From assembly GCA_049999765.1 (NCBI GenBank), contig JBNGIQ010007680.1:1-50296 (forward strand): DNA of 50,296 nucleotides, written 5' to 3'. Every line of letters begins with the position of its first letter. Position 1 is the first letter of the stretch. Source of the DNA: Phaeoceros laevis (Eukaryota > Anthocerotophyta > Anthocerotopsida > Notothyladales). Made by a program: the position numbers and the translations under genes. Of the stretch, positions 10,978 to 21,827 are shown piece after piece. A model generated the notes under the pieces. That model saw only the letters and a list, made by a program, of their open reading frames with translations, had not been told where the DNA came from and did no database searches.

Positions 10978-11292
10978 TTTTCCTCTGTTGGGGTCTTTCG
11001 ATGTGGATGACGAGGCCGGCCACCTACACGACCATCTCCCTTTTTCCCTGGCGTCTCTTCCACATGAGTTGCTCGACAAACTCCCTCTAACCTAGTGCTT
11101 ACGTTGGAGTGACCCCTCCGTCCGTCCGCCCGCCTGCATCCAAATCCTTCCATCATACACACCACCCCCACCCATCCAAGAATAACTCGGAATCGCAGAT
11201 AGCCCTTCCAAGAGGTCTTTCTGGTATAAGCTGGCTTGCACATGAGGCGTGTGGATGCTCAGCGTGTGCTGACTTCAACAATCTGCAAGCGA

Positions 11293-13236
11293 TTAGCAAA
11301 AGCAGCAGCGGGGCTGTTGCCGAAAGTCTGCTTCATCCATGTCCACAGCCATGACCTCGTCCAGTGTCCGGTTGAGAATGGTTGCGGCTGCCTGCTGCTG
11401 AGAGCCGGTAGGGGTGCTTGGCGCTCCGGCTTGATGCTCCCGCCTCGACGAACTGGCCGGGGAGACAGACTCGGATTTGGAGTATATCCTGGTGGGGAAG
11501 TACTCCTGCGACGGCACATCCAATCCTAGTTTCTCCCATGTCCCAGCCTGCGCCTCCCGCTCCCACATTGCTCTCACAGCCTGTTGCTGCGCCTTCTTAG
11601 CTGTTGCGTAGTCCACAATGGGCTTGGGGTAGTTGAGCCCCAAGTCAACCCCTGCTGCCGCGAGCACATTCAGTGGGGCGTCCCAGGGGTGGTGAATCCA
11701 AGCAGGGGGGAGCCTGGACAGCTCCGGCAGCCACCGACGGACGTACTCCCCGTCGGGGTCATACTCGAGACCCTGCTTCATGGGGTGATCCATGCGGTCC
11801 AGCTCATGCGCATCGGGAAGGCTGCCGGAAATGTACTGCCACCCGAGGATGTCAGCCTCCAAGTCGGCGTCCAGCAGGGAGTCCCAGAAGTGCTTGAGCC
11901 CCCACCGCCAGGGCAGCTGCAGGAACTTAACGCAGAAGCTGGCCACCACAATCCGCATCCTGTTGTGGAGCCAGCCAGTGGCCCAGAGCTCGCGCATTCC
12001 CGCGTCCACCAGAGGGTACCCGGTGCGGCCCTGCTTCCAGGTCTTAAACCAGTCCTCATCCCAGCGCCAGGGGAAGAACCGCAGGTTGGGCAGCAGCGAG
12101 GTCTCGTGCGTGAAGGGGAAGTTGAAGATGAGGTACCTGGAGAAGTCCCGGAATCCCAGCGCCTGGAGGAACGCCTCCACGCTCTGGCTCAGCGCGCTGG
12201 TCCGGTCCCCCCCGCACTGCAAGTGCGTGGACAGCTTCACATCATAGTACACCTTGCGCACACTGATCTCCCCGTAATGGAAGTGCGCGGACAGCAGGGA
12301 CGTGGTGGTGCTGTCCACCTTCTTCCTCTTGGTCGCATACTCCAGCAGCGGACCGTTGAGGAACCTCTCCAGCACCTTCTCCGCATTCCCCCAGCCGGGA
12401 GACCACTCCCTGGCTAGCAGCGCATTGCTGGCCAGCTCCAATTCATCTTCTAGCTCCAATTCCTCCAATGTGCAAGAGAAAATCTTGCCTGCATGCACAA
12501 CAGACAGACAAACAGACCGCAAGGTCAGAAGATGCCTTGGGCAGTATCCTGCATGTTCCATTCACCGACAGCTCATCTGAGCGGCCGCCATGGAGGAGGA
12601 GGCGCTCACGGGAAGTTCCCCTAATCCGCTTGGGAGCAAGCAGCGGAGCCTCCGGCTCGAACGGCATCGTCCGGGACTTGTTCCAGAAGTCCTTGAACCT
12701 GGTGAAGGCATGCCCTTGCTCATCGAACACCTCCCACGGCTCGTAGAGTAGGTCTCCGGCGAAGGAGTACACCAGGACGCCCGCCCGAGTGAGCCCCTGC
12801 TTCACCCTGTGGTCTCGCACCAGGGAAACAGGATCTGCAGCCACAATGTGACACCCTGTGTCAGCTCCATCACCGGTGCCGGAGAAGAATGCCTAATCCC
12901 TCACCCTGACTGTCACCTACCGTAAAGATGATTGTAGAAGAGCCTGGTAGCCTTGACAGAGCGCGCAATCTGCACCAGCGCCGTGAGCGTGTCGTGCGAC
13001 TTCCGCAGAAAGAGCCTGGTCCCGAATGCGCGCAGGGAGGCATCCAGATGCAACAAGCTCTGCTTGAGCCACCACCGGGAAGCTCTCCCGGGCTGGAACT
13101 GGCCCTCCTCCTCGGGGCACCAGACGTAGACCGGGATCACCACCCCCGACTGCGCAGCTTCGAAGAGAGCCGGGTTGTCCTGTATCCGCAGATCCCTCCG
13201 AAACCACACAACGGTGCGCTCCCGCGGCGCCCCCAT
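11293..13236 (-). CDS. CRY: Plant cryptochrome (photolyase-homology blue-light receptor) with short non-DAS tail
   Basis: Three exons, 12921-13236, 12610-12834 and 11293-12488, join in phase through GT-AG introns of 86 and 121 bp to give 578 residues. The start is fixed by an in-frame TGA shortly upstream with no other ATG between. The N-terminal photolyase domain begins TVVWFRRDLRIQDNPALFEA; the FAD domain carries KQGRTGYPLVDAGMRELWAT. The photoreduction Trp triad is kept (FKTWKQG, KHFWDS, LGWQYISG), as is the Asp facing FAD-N5 (LLDADLEAD). WCPEEEGQFQPGR and YVRRWLPELSRLPPAWIHHP mark it as plant CRY1/CRY2 type rather than CRY-DASH or photolyase. After the PHR domain only about 88 residues remain; no DQMVP/acidic/STAES (DAS) block is present, and the protein ends ...QQPRCCFC. 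Signalling output may therefore differ from CRY1/CRY2. It acts with FAD in nucleus or cytosol. Confidence 0.93.
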
Positions 13237-15681
13237 AGCAGGAGCTCTCAGGATTTCCTGGCGCCGTTCTGATGCAGTCAGTCAGGCTGCTCCGGCTGCT
13301 GCTGCAGCGGCGGGGAGGAGGAATGCGGCCTCCATCCCCGTCCCCTTCTCCTGCCGCTATCCCGTCCTCTTCCGTCCTCTCTGCCATGGTAACAAAAGGG
13401 GAAAATATGATATCCCTGACGCTGCCTCTGCGTTCACAAGCGGCTAAGCCAACCCCGTTGATGTTGGTAGGGCCCTTGTGTCGGAGTAAATTTATTGCAT
13501 TGACAGGGGGTGGTGTATTATTATTCATTGCAAGGCAAGGAACGCTCTCGTTGGGGAACGGCGCGAATGCTTGGCGGTTCCTCACCGAGGTGGGGCCCAC
13601 ACTGCCCCGCTCTCTTCCCAGCCCTAGACGAGGCTGGATATTTACTTTTTGTAGCAGCGCGAGGCAATCCTATACGGTGGTGACGCACGTGGAGGGATCG
13701 GTTGGACTGGATGGACTGGCGAGAACGGATTCCCCGGAGGATAATGTGAGGCAACAAATGGCCGTAAAATGCCCTCCTGTAGTCCTCCCTCGCTCCACCA
13801 TAGCCGGCCAGCAGTGCCAGCACCAGGTGAGCACCATTCCCAGAATCTCCTCAGGGTCACGGAAACGCGAACGTCGAGGCCCGTCTGCGTCTCCTTTTTT
13901 TTCTTTTCACCCCTGCCGACATCTCCTTTGTTTCATTTTGCGATAATCTAATTTCGTTGCCTGTCCTTCTGCGATAGGTTCAGGACCTGGAGCCAGGCTG
14001 GTTCCAGGCCAGTACAGTACTGTTGTGAGAGGGCTGATTCATCCATTCACCAGAGGCTGAGTGAGTTGTTGGGACTATCGAGAATCCAGTGAGGCGCTTT
14101 TCTATTCCACTATCGCATTGGGAATTGTGCCCAGTGCAGAAAGTTCTACTATGAGATATCTCTTCCTGGAGCTTCTGCATGTTCCGCATGCACATTAGGT
14201 TAGGAGACTGGTCCAATCAGGCAAAGTTCGTGGGCCACGGAAGAGGAGAATGATAGGCTTGCTTCTTCCGAATCACACAAGGTTTTGGAGCTTGTGAAGG
14301 AAATTGGTGGTGAGAGTCAGAGTCCACAGTACTTCGTTTCACTGCCCGTCTGGTCTGGGTGATGCGAGTAAAATGCTGTGAGAGCTTCACAGACAGCGGC
14401 ACGTGTATGCCGGTGCATCGTAGGGCGCGTGAACAACGTGAACAGCGCGATCTGATCCTCCACATTTAGCTGCGTCCATATTTGTCCTCGGAGCGAATCT
14501 TCTCTTGCAAAATTGTGGCCTCTCAAGACCAAGGTGCCACTCGTCTTCGATGTAAACCTGGAATTATTTAGTACGAGACATTCAGCAGCTGCCATACGAT
14601 TCGTGGTTCTAAATGCATTGGAACTTTTGAATGTGAGATTCATATAGTCCTCCGCCTGTGGCGGAACCAGATCTCCACACCAGAAAGCGCACGGAGTCGA
14701 GAATAGGTAATTGCAGGTGCTAAGTATTCTACCTTCGCGCGCCCATAATCAGAAGCAACTGCGGTGCCAACAACTCCAAAGCCTCTTGCTTGCACTTAGT
14801 ACTGAACCAGGCGGGCGGGCATGCCATACTTGTGTGCCGTGACGGTTGCCTTGCACCTGAAACAATTGAGACAACTGAACTTTGCATACGATCCGGCTCA
14901 TTCGTCCAGGACAGGAAGGAAGGTGGTTCTACTGTGATTGACTAGGTACTTGCAGGGACAGGGAGTAACAGGGAAAGGGTGATTAACAGGGAGTACCGGC
15001 AGCAACTTTTAGCCCGGTCCAGATTTGAGAGGTAGCAACGAGCTGGTGGTCGGACCTGTGGAGGAAGTTTCCTTCTGGTTCTGACCGATTAGGGTTCCTG
15101 CACAACTTGGATATTGATTCAGGCTTTGGTTGTATTGCAGGAACGGGAAAATTTCTGCTGTTTCATATGCAAGAGTGTCATGAGAGTGGCTCTTCACAGG
15201 TGCTCTAGACTAGTTGCGTGTGAGTCTTTGCAGATTTCGGTTACAGCAGCACCAAGGAGCTAACCCTTTCAGATCTAGAAGACGAAACCAAGGTGGAGCC
15301 ACAATTTTGAAACGAAGGGGATTTAATACATACCAGTGCTCATGCCACTACTGAAACTCCTGTACCAAGAGGGAGTGCTGGAAAACCATGCTGTAGCAGG
15401 TCTTGTTGGTTTCACGACTGTCTTGGGACCAGTTTGGCCAGTCCATTGTGTCAGCCGTTTTGCATTGCAGGTATGTGCACTGGACTCAGGTGTCTCGAGA
15501 TGAAGATGCTTACGAGTTCAGGCTCTTGTAAAATGAAGATGGTTAATGAACCTGCATTGCAGTGAAAATAGTTTGTGCTACAGTGCTACAGTAATTCTGC
15601 CCGGTGTTGTTTCTTCTGGTCCTTTGTGTGGACATTAATAAATAACGTAGGATGTTTTGTCCTCCTACAGCAGGATCAGTA
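13237..15681. other. Intergenic: cryptochrome promoter side and epimerase 3' side
   Basis: The first few hundred bases should be the cryptochrome 5' UTR and promoter. Several short minus frames at 13.9-14.7 kb have no recognisable domain and no splice-supported structure. I see no RNA gene, transposon ends or strong repeats. Confidence 0.5.
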
Positions 15682-17730
15682 TTATGTAATAGCAGGCTGT
15701 AAGGCATACCCATTGGGATTATCCTTTCTCCATTTCCAGGCCATACTCAAGCTCTCTGTCAGATCAGTATATGCAGCACTCCACTGAAGCTCGTCCATAA
15801 TTTTTGCTGGGTCACTGTACACCTCTGCATAGTCCCCTGGTCGCCTCGCCTCAAGAAAGACAGTCAAATTGACGCCAGTGGCTTTTTTACACGCCTCTAC
15901 AAACTCATGTACCGAGCTGCCTGGCACCAGAAAGGTTTTATCGCTGTGTTAGAACAAGAGTCAGAAGGAGGCACTGAACATACAACAGCCTATTGGTATT
16001 ATCCTGAGCCGATCAGAGGGATGCACGGTTAAGATGGTCCCATGCACTGAACGGACCTCTCCCAGTGCCGACATTGTAAATTTGAACTTCCCTCGTGCTC
16101 ACTGTTGTCATGGCTTTAACATGGGCATCAACAAGATCCGTTACATGTATGTAATCTCGAATGCATGTGCCGTCCTTTGTGTCATAATCTGTCCCTTTTA
16201 CCTGGTACACACAAGCATCTTTCATCTCCAAAAGCCCAAACAGTGATCACAAAAAGATCTGGAGGGTGCAATGTAAGGAATGCAACAAACAGGAGGACGC
16301 CACACACCTTTAAACCCTCTATAAGGCCCATGGCTGCATCAAAGCAGGCTCCAGTGATGCGACCATGCTGGCGAAGCTCAGGTTTAGGTGCTTCTCCCAA
16401 CCTACCTAGGGGGTCTGAACCAATAACGTTGAAGTATCTGCTCACATAAAAGTACAGGAAGATGGTGAAGTTTTGAGACTTCAAAGCCACCCTAGAATGT
16501 GTCTTGACCCTGGCATTGAATGTAGTCAACAGACCTTAAAATAGTCGCTGCTAGCTTGCCATTCCTTGCATAGTCTTTAATGATGTCCTCTGACATTTTC
16601 TTTGCCTTTCCATAGGGATTGATGGGCACCTGTCGAGGTGAGTGGCAACGAAAACATGAGGGACAAGGACAACTACAGACGAGGTCAACTACAGACGAGG
16701 CAGGACATAAGAAGCAAACTGCAATGACCTGAGGAGTCTCCTCTGTGATAGGCATCTGTGTTGGCTCCCCGTAGGTTGCACAAGTACTTGAATAAATTAG
16801 CTTACTGACATCATGGGCGTCCATAGCCTCCAACAGCAGCAACGTGTTTGTAGTGATGTTGTGGTAGTACCTGCACGGTTTACTACAAATCAATCCATAT
16901 CCAACAAACGCGTTAAACAGGACCACTGCCCAAAACAAACAGCTTAAAGATAAGACCAACATGTCTACCGTAGAGGCTCAGCCACACTTTCGCCCACATA
17001 AGCAACGGCAGCAAAGTGCAACACAACGTCGAATTTATTCTTGCCAAACACAGCATTGATCTGTGACATGAAGTTAAGAAAAAAAAGCATACACAGCGAT
17101 GAAGAGAAGACAAATAGGTGTGGTGCACATAAAGCATGGATACAGCCTTGCTATCGCCAAGATCTGCAAGAACAAAATTCAGTCGCCCTGATTCTGGAAA
17201 CAGTTGTTTCAACACCTCCACAGCCCCCAGGTTGCCGCGGGATAGGTTATCCTGTGGCAGTAGGCAATGATAGTCGATCAGGCAGTTACGGCATCCAAAT
17301 ATACAAATGCGCAGGCGGCAGGCCACACCTAATTTTCAATGACAGGCAGATAAAAGTACCCGGGTAGACTTGCCAAATTTCATACCACTATGGTGACACG
17401 ATGACCATCTTCTAGAAGGCGAAGTGCAGCATGCGATCCAATAAAGCCAGCGCCTCCGGTCACCAACACATGCAGAGATCCGCTTTCCTGCCTGATCAGC
17501 TATCCGACCAAGGGCAATGTCAGCCAAACTTGCGTAAATGGTAGGACTGAAGCCACAGCGGGACCAGCCCCTTGGAATTTCTAAAAAAAGCGCCACGCAT
17601 ATCGCACCGAATCTGAAGAGCTGAAAGAGGGAGATCGTCCGAGGATGACAAGAAAGATTGCTGTGACGAAGATTGCCACTAAAATTCTGAACACCGCCTG
17701 CGGCTTGGGCCTTCCTACGCTGTACTCCAT
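15682..17730 (-). CDS. MUR4/UXE: UDP-arabinose 4-epimerase (UDP-xylose 4-epimerase), Golgi type II membrane protein
   Basis: Nine exons join in phase: 17608-17730, 17386-17487, 17144-17251, 16969-17060, 16729-16870, 16535-16629, 16308-16437, 16057-16201 and 15682-15920, giving 391 residues. The enzyme interconverts UDP-xylose and UDP-arabinopyranose for arabinan, arabinoxylan and arabinogalactan synthesis. Residues about 12-30 form one hydrophobic segment ([19 protein letters not shown]), a Golgi signal anchor. The NAD-binding GGAGFIGSH is at about 52-60, [10 protein letters not shown] supplies the catalytic Ser/Thr, and YGKAK (about 195-199) the catalytic Tyr-x3-Lys. [20 protein letters not shown] and [17 protein letters not shown] are family hallmarks that separate it from plain UDP-glucose epimerases. 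The ATG at 17728-17730 was chosen because it gives the anchor. Length is close to the usual 410-420. Confidence 0.95.
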
Positions 17731-18052
17731 TTCTGCACACACGGATCACTAGGGTTCACCTTGAATCGCGGGGCTCAGACAATTTTCATGCATTGCATGC
17801 AAGGGACTGTGAACAATACCGGCCAAACTCCAACGCCGGGTGAGCTTTCCTAGAATCCTTCGTCGGGGACGTGGAGATTCAGGCATGTGAATCCCTCCAC
17901 CCCTTAAGAATCCCTCCCTCCCTTAAAAATCCCTCCCCTCCCCCTCAAAGAATTCCAGAAAATTGAACTGCATGCACCTGTTGCTCTTGTCACCTGCTGC
18001 CTCTATGTATTGCGAGGCCCCTTGCTCATCGTGAAACAGCCACCAGCTGCGG
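17731..18052. promoter_or_regulatory. Putative divergent promoter between the epimerase and the unknown ORF; CCCTCC repeats
   Basis: This 322-bp spacer separates the epimerase start (minus) from a plus-strand ORF. At about 17888-17950 it holds three near-copies of AATCCCTCCC...CTTAA, a pyrimidine-rich element of the kind seen in plant promoters. No clear TATA box is visible for either side. Confidence 0.3.
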
Positions 18053-18805
18053 ATGCCAAGGCCCACTCTGCCACGGCGAATTGGACCTGAGCCCACCGAT
18101 GTTGGCAGGATTTCTAACAAAATTGCCTACTTCCTTCTCCACCAGCAGATTCAGGCTAAGATGAATGTAGGAGACGAAGAATCAGATGTGCATCAGTACA
18201 CTCTCCATCCAAAAGTGCGCAAGATCAAGGAGAATGTAGCGCGCGGCAGCGTGAAGTCCCAGCGGTCAGCAGCTCGGTGGAAGAAGAAGCAAGGCATCGG
18301 ACAATGGCGGCAGGTGAATGGCGTCAGCCGGCGCAGGAGGAAGACGACGCAGGCCACGCGGGGTGAGCCTCGAGCCGACCCGGCGCAGCCCCCCAGTCAG
18401 GTTTCCCCGAACGTGGACCCCGGTTTGCTTCTTGGTCGGTCTCTCACTCAACAGTCGTTTTGGAACGAGGCCTGCCGTAACCTCTCACTAGACTCGGCCT
18501 TCTACCTTTTACCCTTGCGGGGCAATGAGTTCAGGGGGTTGGCGGCAATGCTCTATCAGCACGGCTCTTGGAGTCTTGAGGAAACCAGCTGTTGTACGGC
18601 CATAATAAGCCTGCAACAGGATGCGCATGCTGGAGTTTCGGAATGGAAATTGACTTTAATTCAGAGAGTATCGATGTATTTTATTATTAAGTGTCGTGCA
18701 CAACCAAAAGTTCAAAACTGCCAAGATTGTGCCGTTCACACTCGTCTCATGTACTGCAGTACTTGGTTTTTACCGCAACACCATTCCTTCACCTCCTGCA
18801 ATTAG
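18053..18805 (+). CDS. Unrecognised basic ORF whose 3' part runs into a duplicated segment
   Basis: An ATG-started 250-codon frame. The first 100 residues are Arg/Lys-rich (for example VSRRRRKTTQATRG), and an alternative end by splicing exists at the GT following CACGCGG at about 18362. I recognise no domain. From about 18614 the frame reads through copied RAF2-gene 3'-flank sequence (see 18614-19095), so the last 60 or so residues are not original coding sequence. It may be a young or chimeric ORF, a gene fragment, or chance. Head-to-head with the epimerase. Confidence 0.25.
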   Translation: MPRPTLPRRIGPEPTDVGRISNKIAYFLLHQQIQAKMNVGDEESDVHQYTLHPKVRKIKENVARGSVKSQRSAARWKKKQGIGQWRQVNGVSRRRRKTTQATRGEPRADPAQPPSQVSPNVDPGLLLGRSLTQQSFWNEACRNLSLDSAFYLLPLRGNEFRGLAAMLYQHGSWSLEETSCCTAIISLQQDAHAGVSEWKLTLIQRVSMYFIIKCRAQPKVQNCQDCAVHTRLMYCSTWFLPQHHSFTSCN

Positions 18806-19095
18806 TTCGTAGTGCTGCACTAGTATGCTGTGGCCATGAATGACATCCTACACGAATAAAAGCATGGGTAGAGCTTCTCAGTGATTTTCAAAAATTGCAA
18901 TACGTCTGAACCAATATTGGTGATCAAGAACCTGAGGCAGCTTGGCTGCGTCAAGCTCAGCTGGGGACTGAGCAACCATCAAATAACCTGCACCCTTGTA
19001 CAAGGAATGCACAGAACCGATGCTAGGCAGTTTTAGAGGGCTTCACATCCCTTACGTTTTCCAAATCAACGCAACCTAGGCCCAGAATTTATTCT
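18614..19095. repeat. Partial duplicate of the RAF2-like gene's 3' end and downstream flank (copy 1)
   Basis: It is similar over its length to 25142-25736, in the same orientation. Shared blocks include CAACAGGATGCGCATG, GAATGACATCCTACACGAAT, GATCAAGAACCTGAGGCAGC, GGGGACTGAGCAACCATCAA and AACCTAGGCCCAGAATTT. The last block is the reverse complement of the RAF2-like gene's final codons and stop, so this copy begins inside that gene's last exon. It lacks about 100 bp present in copy 2. No poly(A/T) tract is seen, so a DNA-level duplication fits better than a retrocopy. Confidence 0.9.
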
Positions 19096-19189
19096 TTTCT
19101 TCTTTTTTTCGCAATGGGGTCCTGATGTACGATAAATAAAGACATTACATTCAGCATTCTGGTCGCAAGGGATATGGCGACATGCGTTT

Positions 19190-19840
19190 GCCATGATTAG
19201 TGGGTATGCTGAGGATACGCTCAGCCCCCCATGGCCAGGCGCTCGCAATGTATGCAGAGGTGGAGCAGGAAGGCCGCCTGATTTCGGAACAGTGTTACAT
19301 ATGTTTGCCTCCTGAGGTTTTGTACAAGTGCTGGTACTCTACACAGCAGGGCAGGCAGCTAGCTACATTCAGAGATCACAGACAGAGGGCTACCTAGGGG
19401 CCAAGGTGACATAGTCCCGGGCACTTGGCTCACCCCCCGTGCTCGCATTGTATGCAGGGATTGAGTAGGGAGGCCTGATTTTAGCAGACCACTAGCGTTA
19501 CGTTCGCTTTCCTCCTGAGAGCTAGTACAAGTGCTAGTGCTCTACAACAGGGCTGCAGTCAGAGATTTTGGAAGGTGAGCTACTTGAAGGAGACATAGTA
19601 CTGGGCAACTCCCTTAGAAATGAGTATGGCTCCAGTGGCTAGTTGGAAGATACACGCATTTGAAGTGGTTGACAAACTGTCCAGAAGGGATGCGGTAAAA
19701 TGGATTGCTATGATAAATGGGTATGGTAGCAGCAATGAAGGCTACAAGGCTGCGGCCTGTTTCGAAGACATAGTGCTGGCCGGTGTTCAGCCTTACGACA
19801 CCACGTTTACTGGTCAGTGGGGGATGACAGTATTTTGATG
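19190..19840 (+). pseudogene. Fossil fragments of a PLS-type PPR gene
   Basis: Translated pieces resemble PPR modules: MISGYAED...GQALAMYAEVEQEG at about 19194-19275, a decayed tandem copy at about 19420-19560, and HAFEVVDKLSRRDAVKWIAM with INGYGSSNEGYKAAACFEDI at about 19655-19775. The order (interface motif, then 'GVQP') matches PPR repeats, but frames change and stops intervene. It is a broken relative of PPR genes such as the one at 27.7 kb. Confidence 0.55.
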
Positions 19841-21827
19841 TCAGGTGGAAAACCATGGCCTGGGCCCAGCAAGTGGAAATTAAGTGTGGTGATGCAAATA
19901 GGTGGGTGGATGTAGAGAGAGTTGAGGGAGAAACGTTTCTGGCTGCAACTTCCCTGCGCAGAAACAATCTCTCTCACACCCGGCCCGGGCACACTGGGGA
20001 CTTAGATCTTTCCCCACCTAGCTTCCCCCCAGTTATCTTATGTGCAGAATCGTCGTGCCGTCTTTACTGTTTCTACGACAGATTAGGTACCGTTCTTTCT
20101 AGATAGAGCATTTTGTTTTCGCAGGCATCTCTTTCAGCCATATCGTCCCGCGACATTCCCAGGGAAGCAGCTGTAGGGTGTCTGCAGAATCAGGATGTGC
20201 ACCAGTAGTGAGAGGGTTAAGCATAGGGTGAGTTTGCATTGTAGTTTAAAGTAGTGTCTGTAGGCATTTCTCTTCCCCGAAAATCTAATAAGTAGACTAT
20301 GTCAATTTGTGCAGGTAAAAGAGAAGTGTGTCGGTGGAAAGATTAATGCATCGGTCATTAGAGCCAGCCAGAGGTTTGATATTTCCCGTTAGAGCAGAGC
20401 TCGCCAACCTACCGTACAAGAGTTTCCACACCAGGAATTCCAGAGGAGGAAACAAAGGCAAAGCTTAATCATTCGATCGCTTCAACGACAGTAAACCAAA
20501 TAAAACAAAAGGAGGGGAGGAGGAAAAAGGGGGGGCTCACCGCCATAGTTGTTGCCCACCAGTTTAGTTCCAGGAATCAAGAGAGTGTCATCGAAAGAAA
20601 GATCGGTCATAAGAGCCAGCCAGTCAGTGGTTACATCTCTGCCGTAAGCGCAGAGCTCATACATGCATCATACAAGAGCTTGCTCACCTGCAAATCCAGA
20701 GCAGGAGCTTGCTACAGATTGAGCATCTGACCAAAACTTTGTCAAGACGAAAGACTGTGTGCCTACAGAAACGATACTGTGGAGAGACTGTAGGGACCTT
20801 GGCTCGGACGGCCAAGAACGGACCGCCATCAGGTATAAAGCCTTTAGGTGCTATGTGTCTGCACTGCTGGTCTTCATCAGCAGGTGATGGTGAAAGGGAA
20901 GTTCATCCAGGCAAGGGCCTTCAGGTGAAGTAGTGTGATGTTATTAAAGGATTCCTACGATCTGCGCTAACGACATAACCAGTTGCTGGCTGCTGTCTTA
21001 TGACCGGTCGATCGTTTCAACGGCTGAAAAATCAATCAATCAATCCATCCTTGTGCTCTACAAGGGCAAAATCACACACCCAGGCTTAGGGATAGAGATC
21101 TGGAACTGGACTTGGCGGTGGCGGCAAAAATACACACCAAAGCTATGAAGAGAAAACTGGCCTCTGACTCAGGCGCTGCTCGGATGATGAAACATGTATA
21201 CGAACTGACTCTAACCTTAGATCCCCTCTGCCGGTGTACAACCTTCTTGTGCAATCACACTGGAGCTGCTACCTGTACGAGTACATTTTACTGGAATAGA
21301 GCATTTTATTGGAGAGCATATTACTGGATACACCGGAGTGACCGGACAAAGCACGCAAAAACAACTCTCTCCCTCTCTGCCGCATAATCAATTTATCAAA
21401 CAACACAACTTCGTGAAGTTTTTATCAACTTATAAAAATGGCAATATGTTGCACGCCCGAGCAGTAGGGGACAACAACCCTAATGAACACACCCATGTGC
21501 TCCTCGTTGTGACTCCGGACGAAGCGTGACAGGTCCATGAGCAGAGCGCAGCCAACAATCGAACCAAGGAAAAGAAATCTCTAGCAGGCACTAAGCTTCG
21601 GGACTCACTGTGACGATGCCCCTTTCACCTGCCTTAGCTTCTGCCATCTCTCACGGCCTCTCACCCCGGTGTCGGTTATATTGCTCTGATTCACATCTGT
21701 GGCGTCGCTTACTAGCCCAAGATCAAGACTTTTGCGCGATGATGGAGTGTGGCTTCTGGCCTTGAAAAATGCAGACAACCTGTGACTGCGTTAGCTGTTA
21801 GCTTTTTGATACAGCAAGGAAAACAAC
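19841..21827. other. Intergenic region upstream of the transporter; old tandem repeat
   Basis: No supported gene. A degenerate repeat links 20351-20428 and 20602-20689 (CGGTCAT-A-GAGCCAGCCAG ... GCAGAGCTC ... TACAAGAG). The last few hundred bases before 21828 should include the transporter promoter and 5' UTR. Nothing else stands out. Confidence 0.5.

Larger units (their letters stand above)
8301..11292. other. Intergenic region between INTS3 promoter side and cryptochrome 3' end
   Basis: No supported gene. The left part (8301 to about 9050) should be the INTS3 5' UTR and core promoter. Beyond it lie a degenerate tandem repeat (about 9259-9612) and a 32-bp tandem repeat (10915-10977). The right end should hold the cryptochrome 3' UTR. 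Short frames here show no family resemblance. Confidence 0.6.

Noticed and set aside
11584-12417. 277-codon plus-strand ORF antisense to the cryptochrome
   Set aside because: It mirrors the GC-rich third exon of the cryptochrome, is Pro/Gln/Arg-rich without a domain, and the opposite strand codes for a conserved protein.
13272-13946. 224-codon plus ORF overlapping the cryptochrome 5' side
   Set aside because: No domain, odd composition, and it overlaps the conserved gene's promoter and first exon region on the opposite strand.
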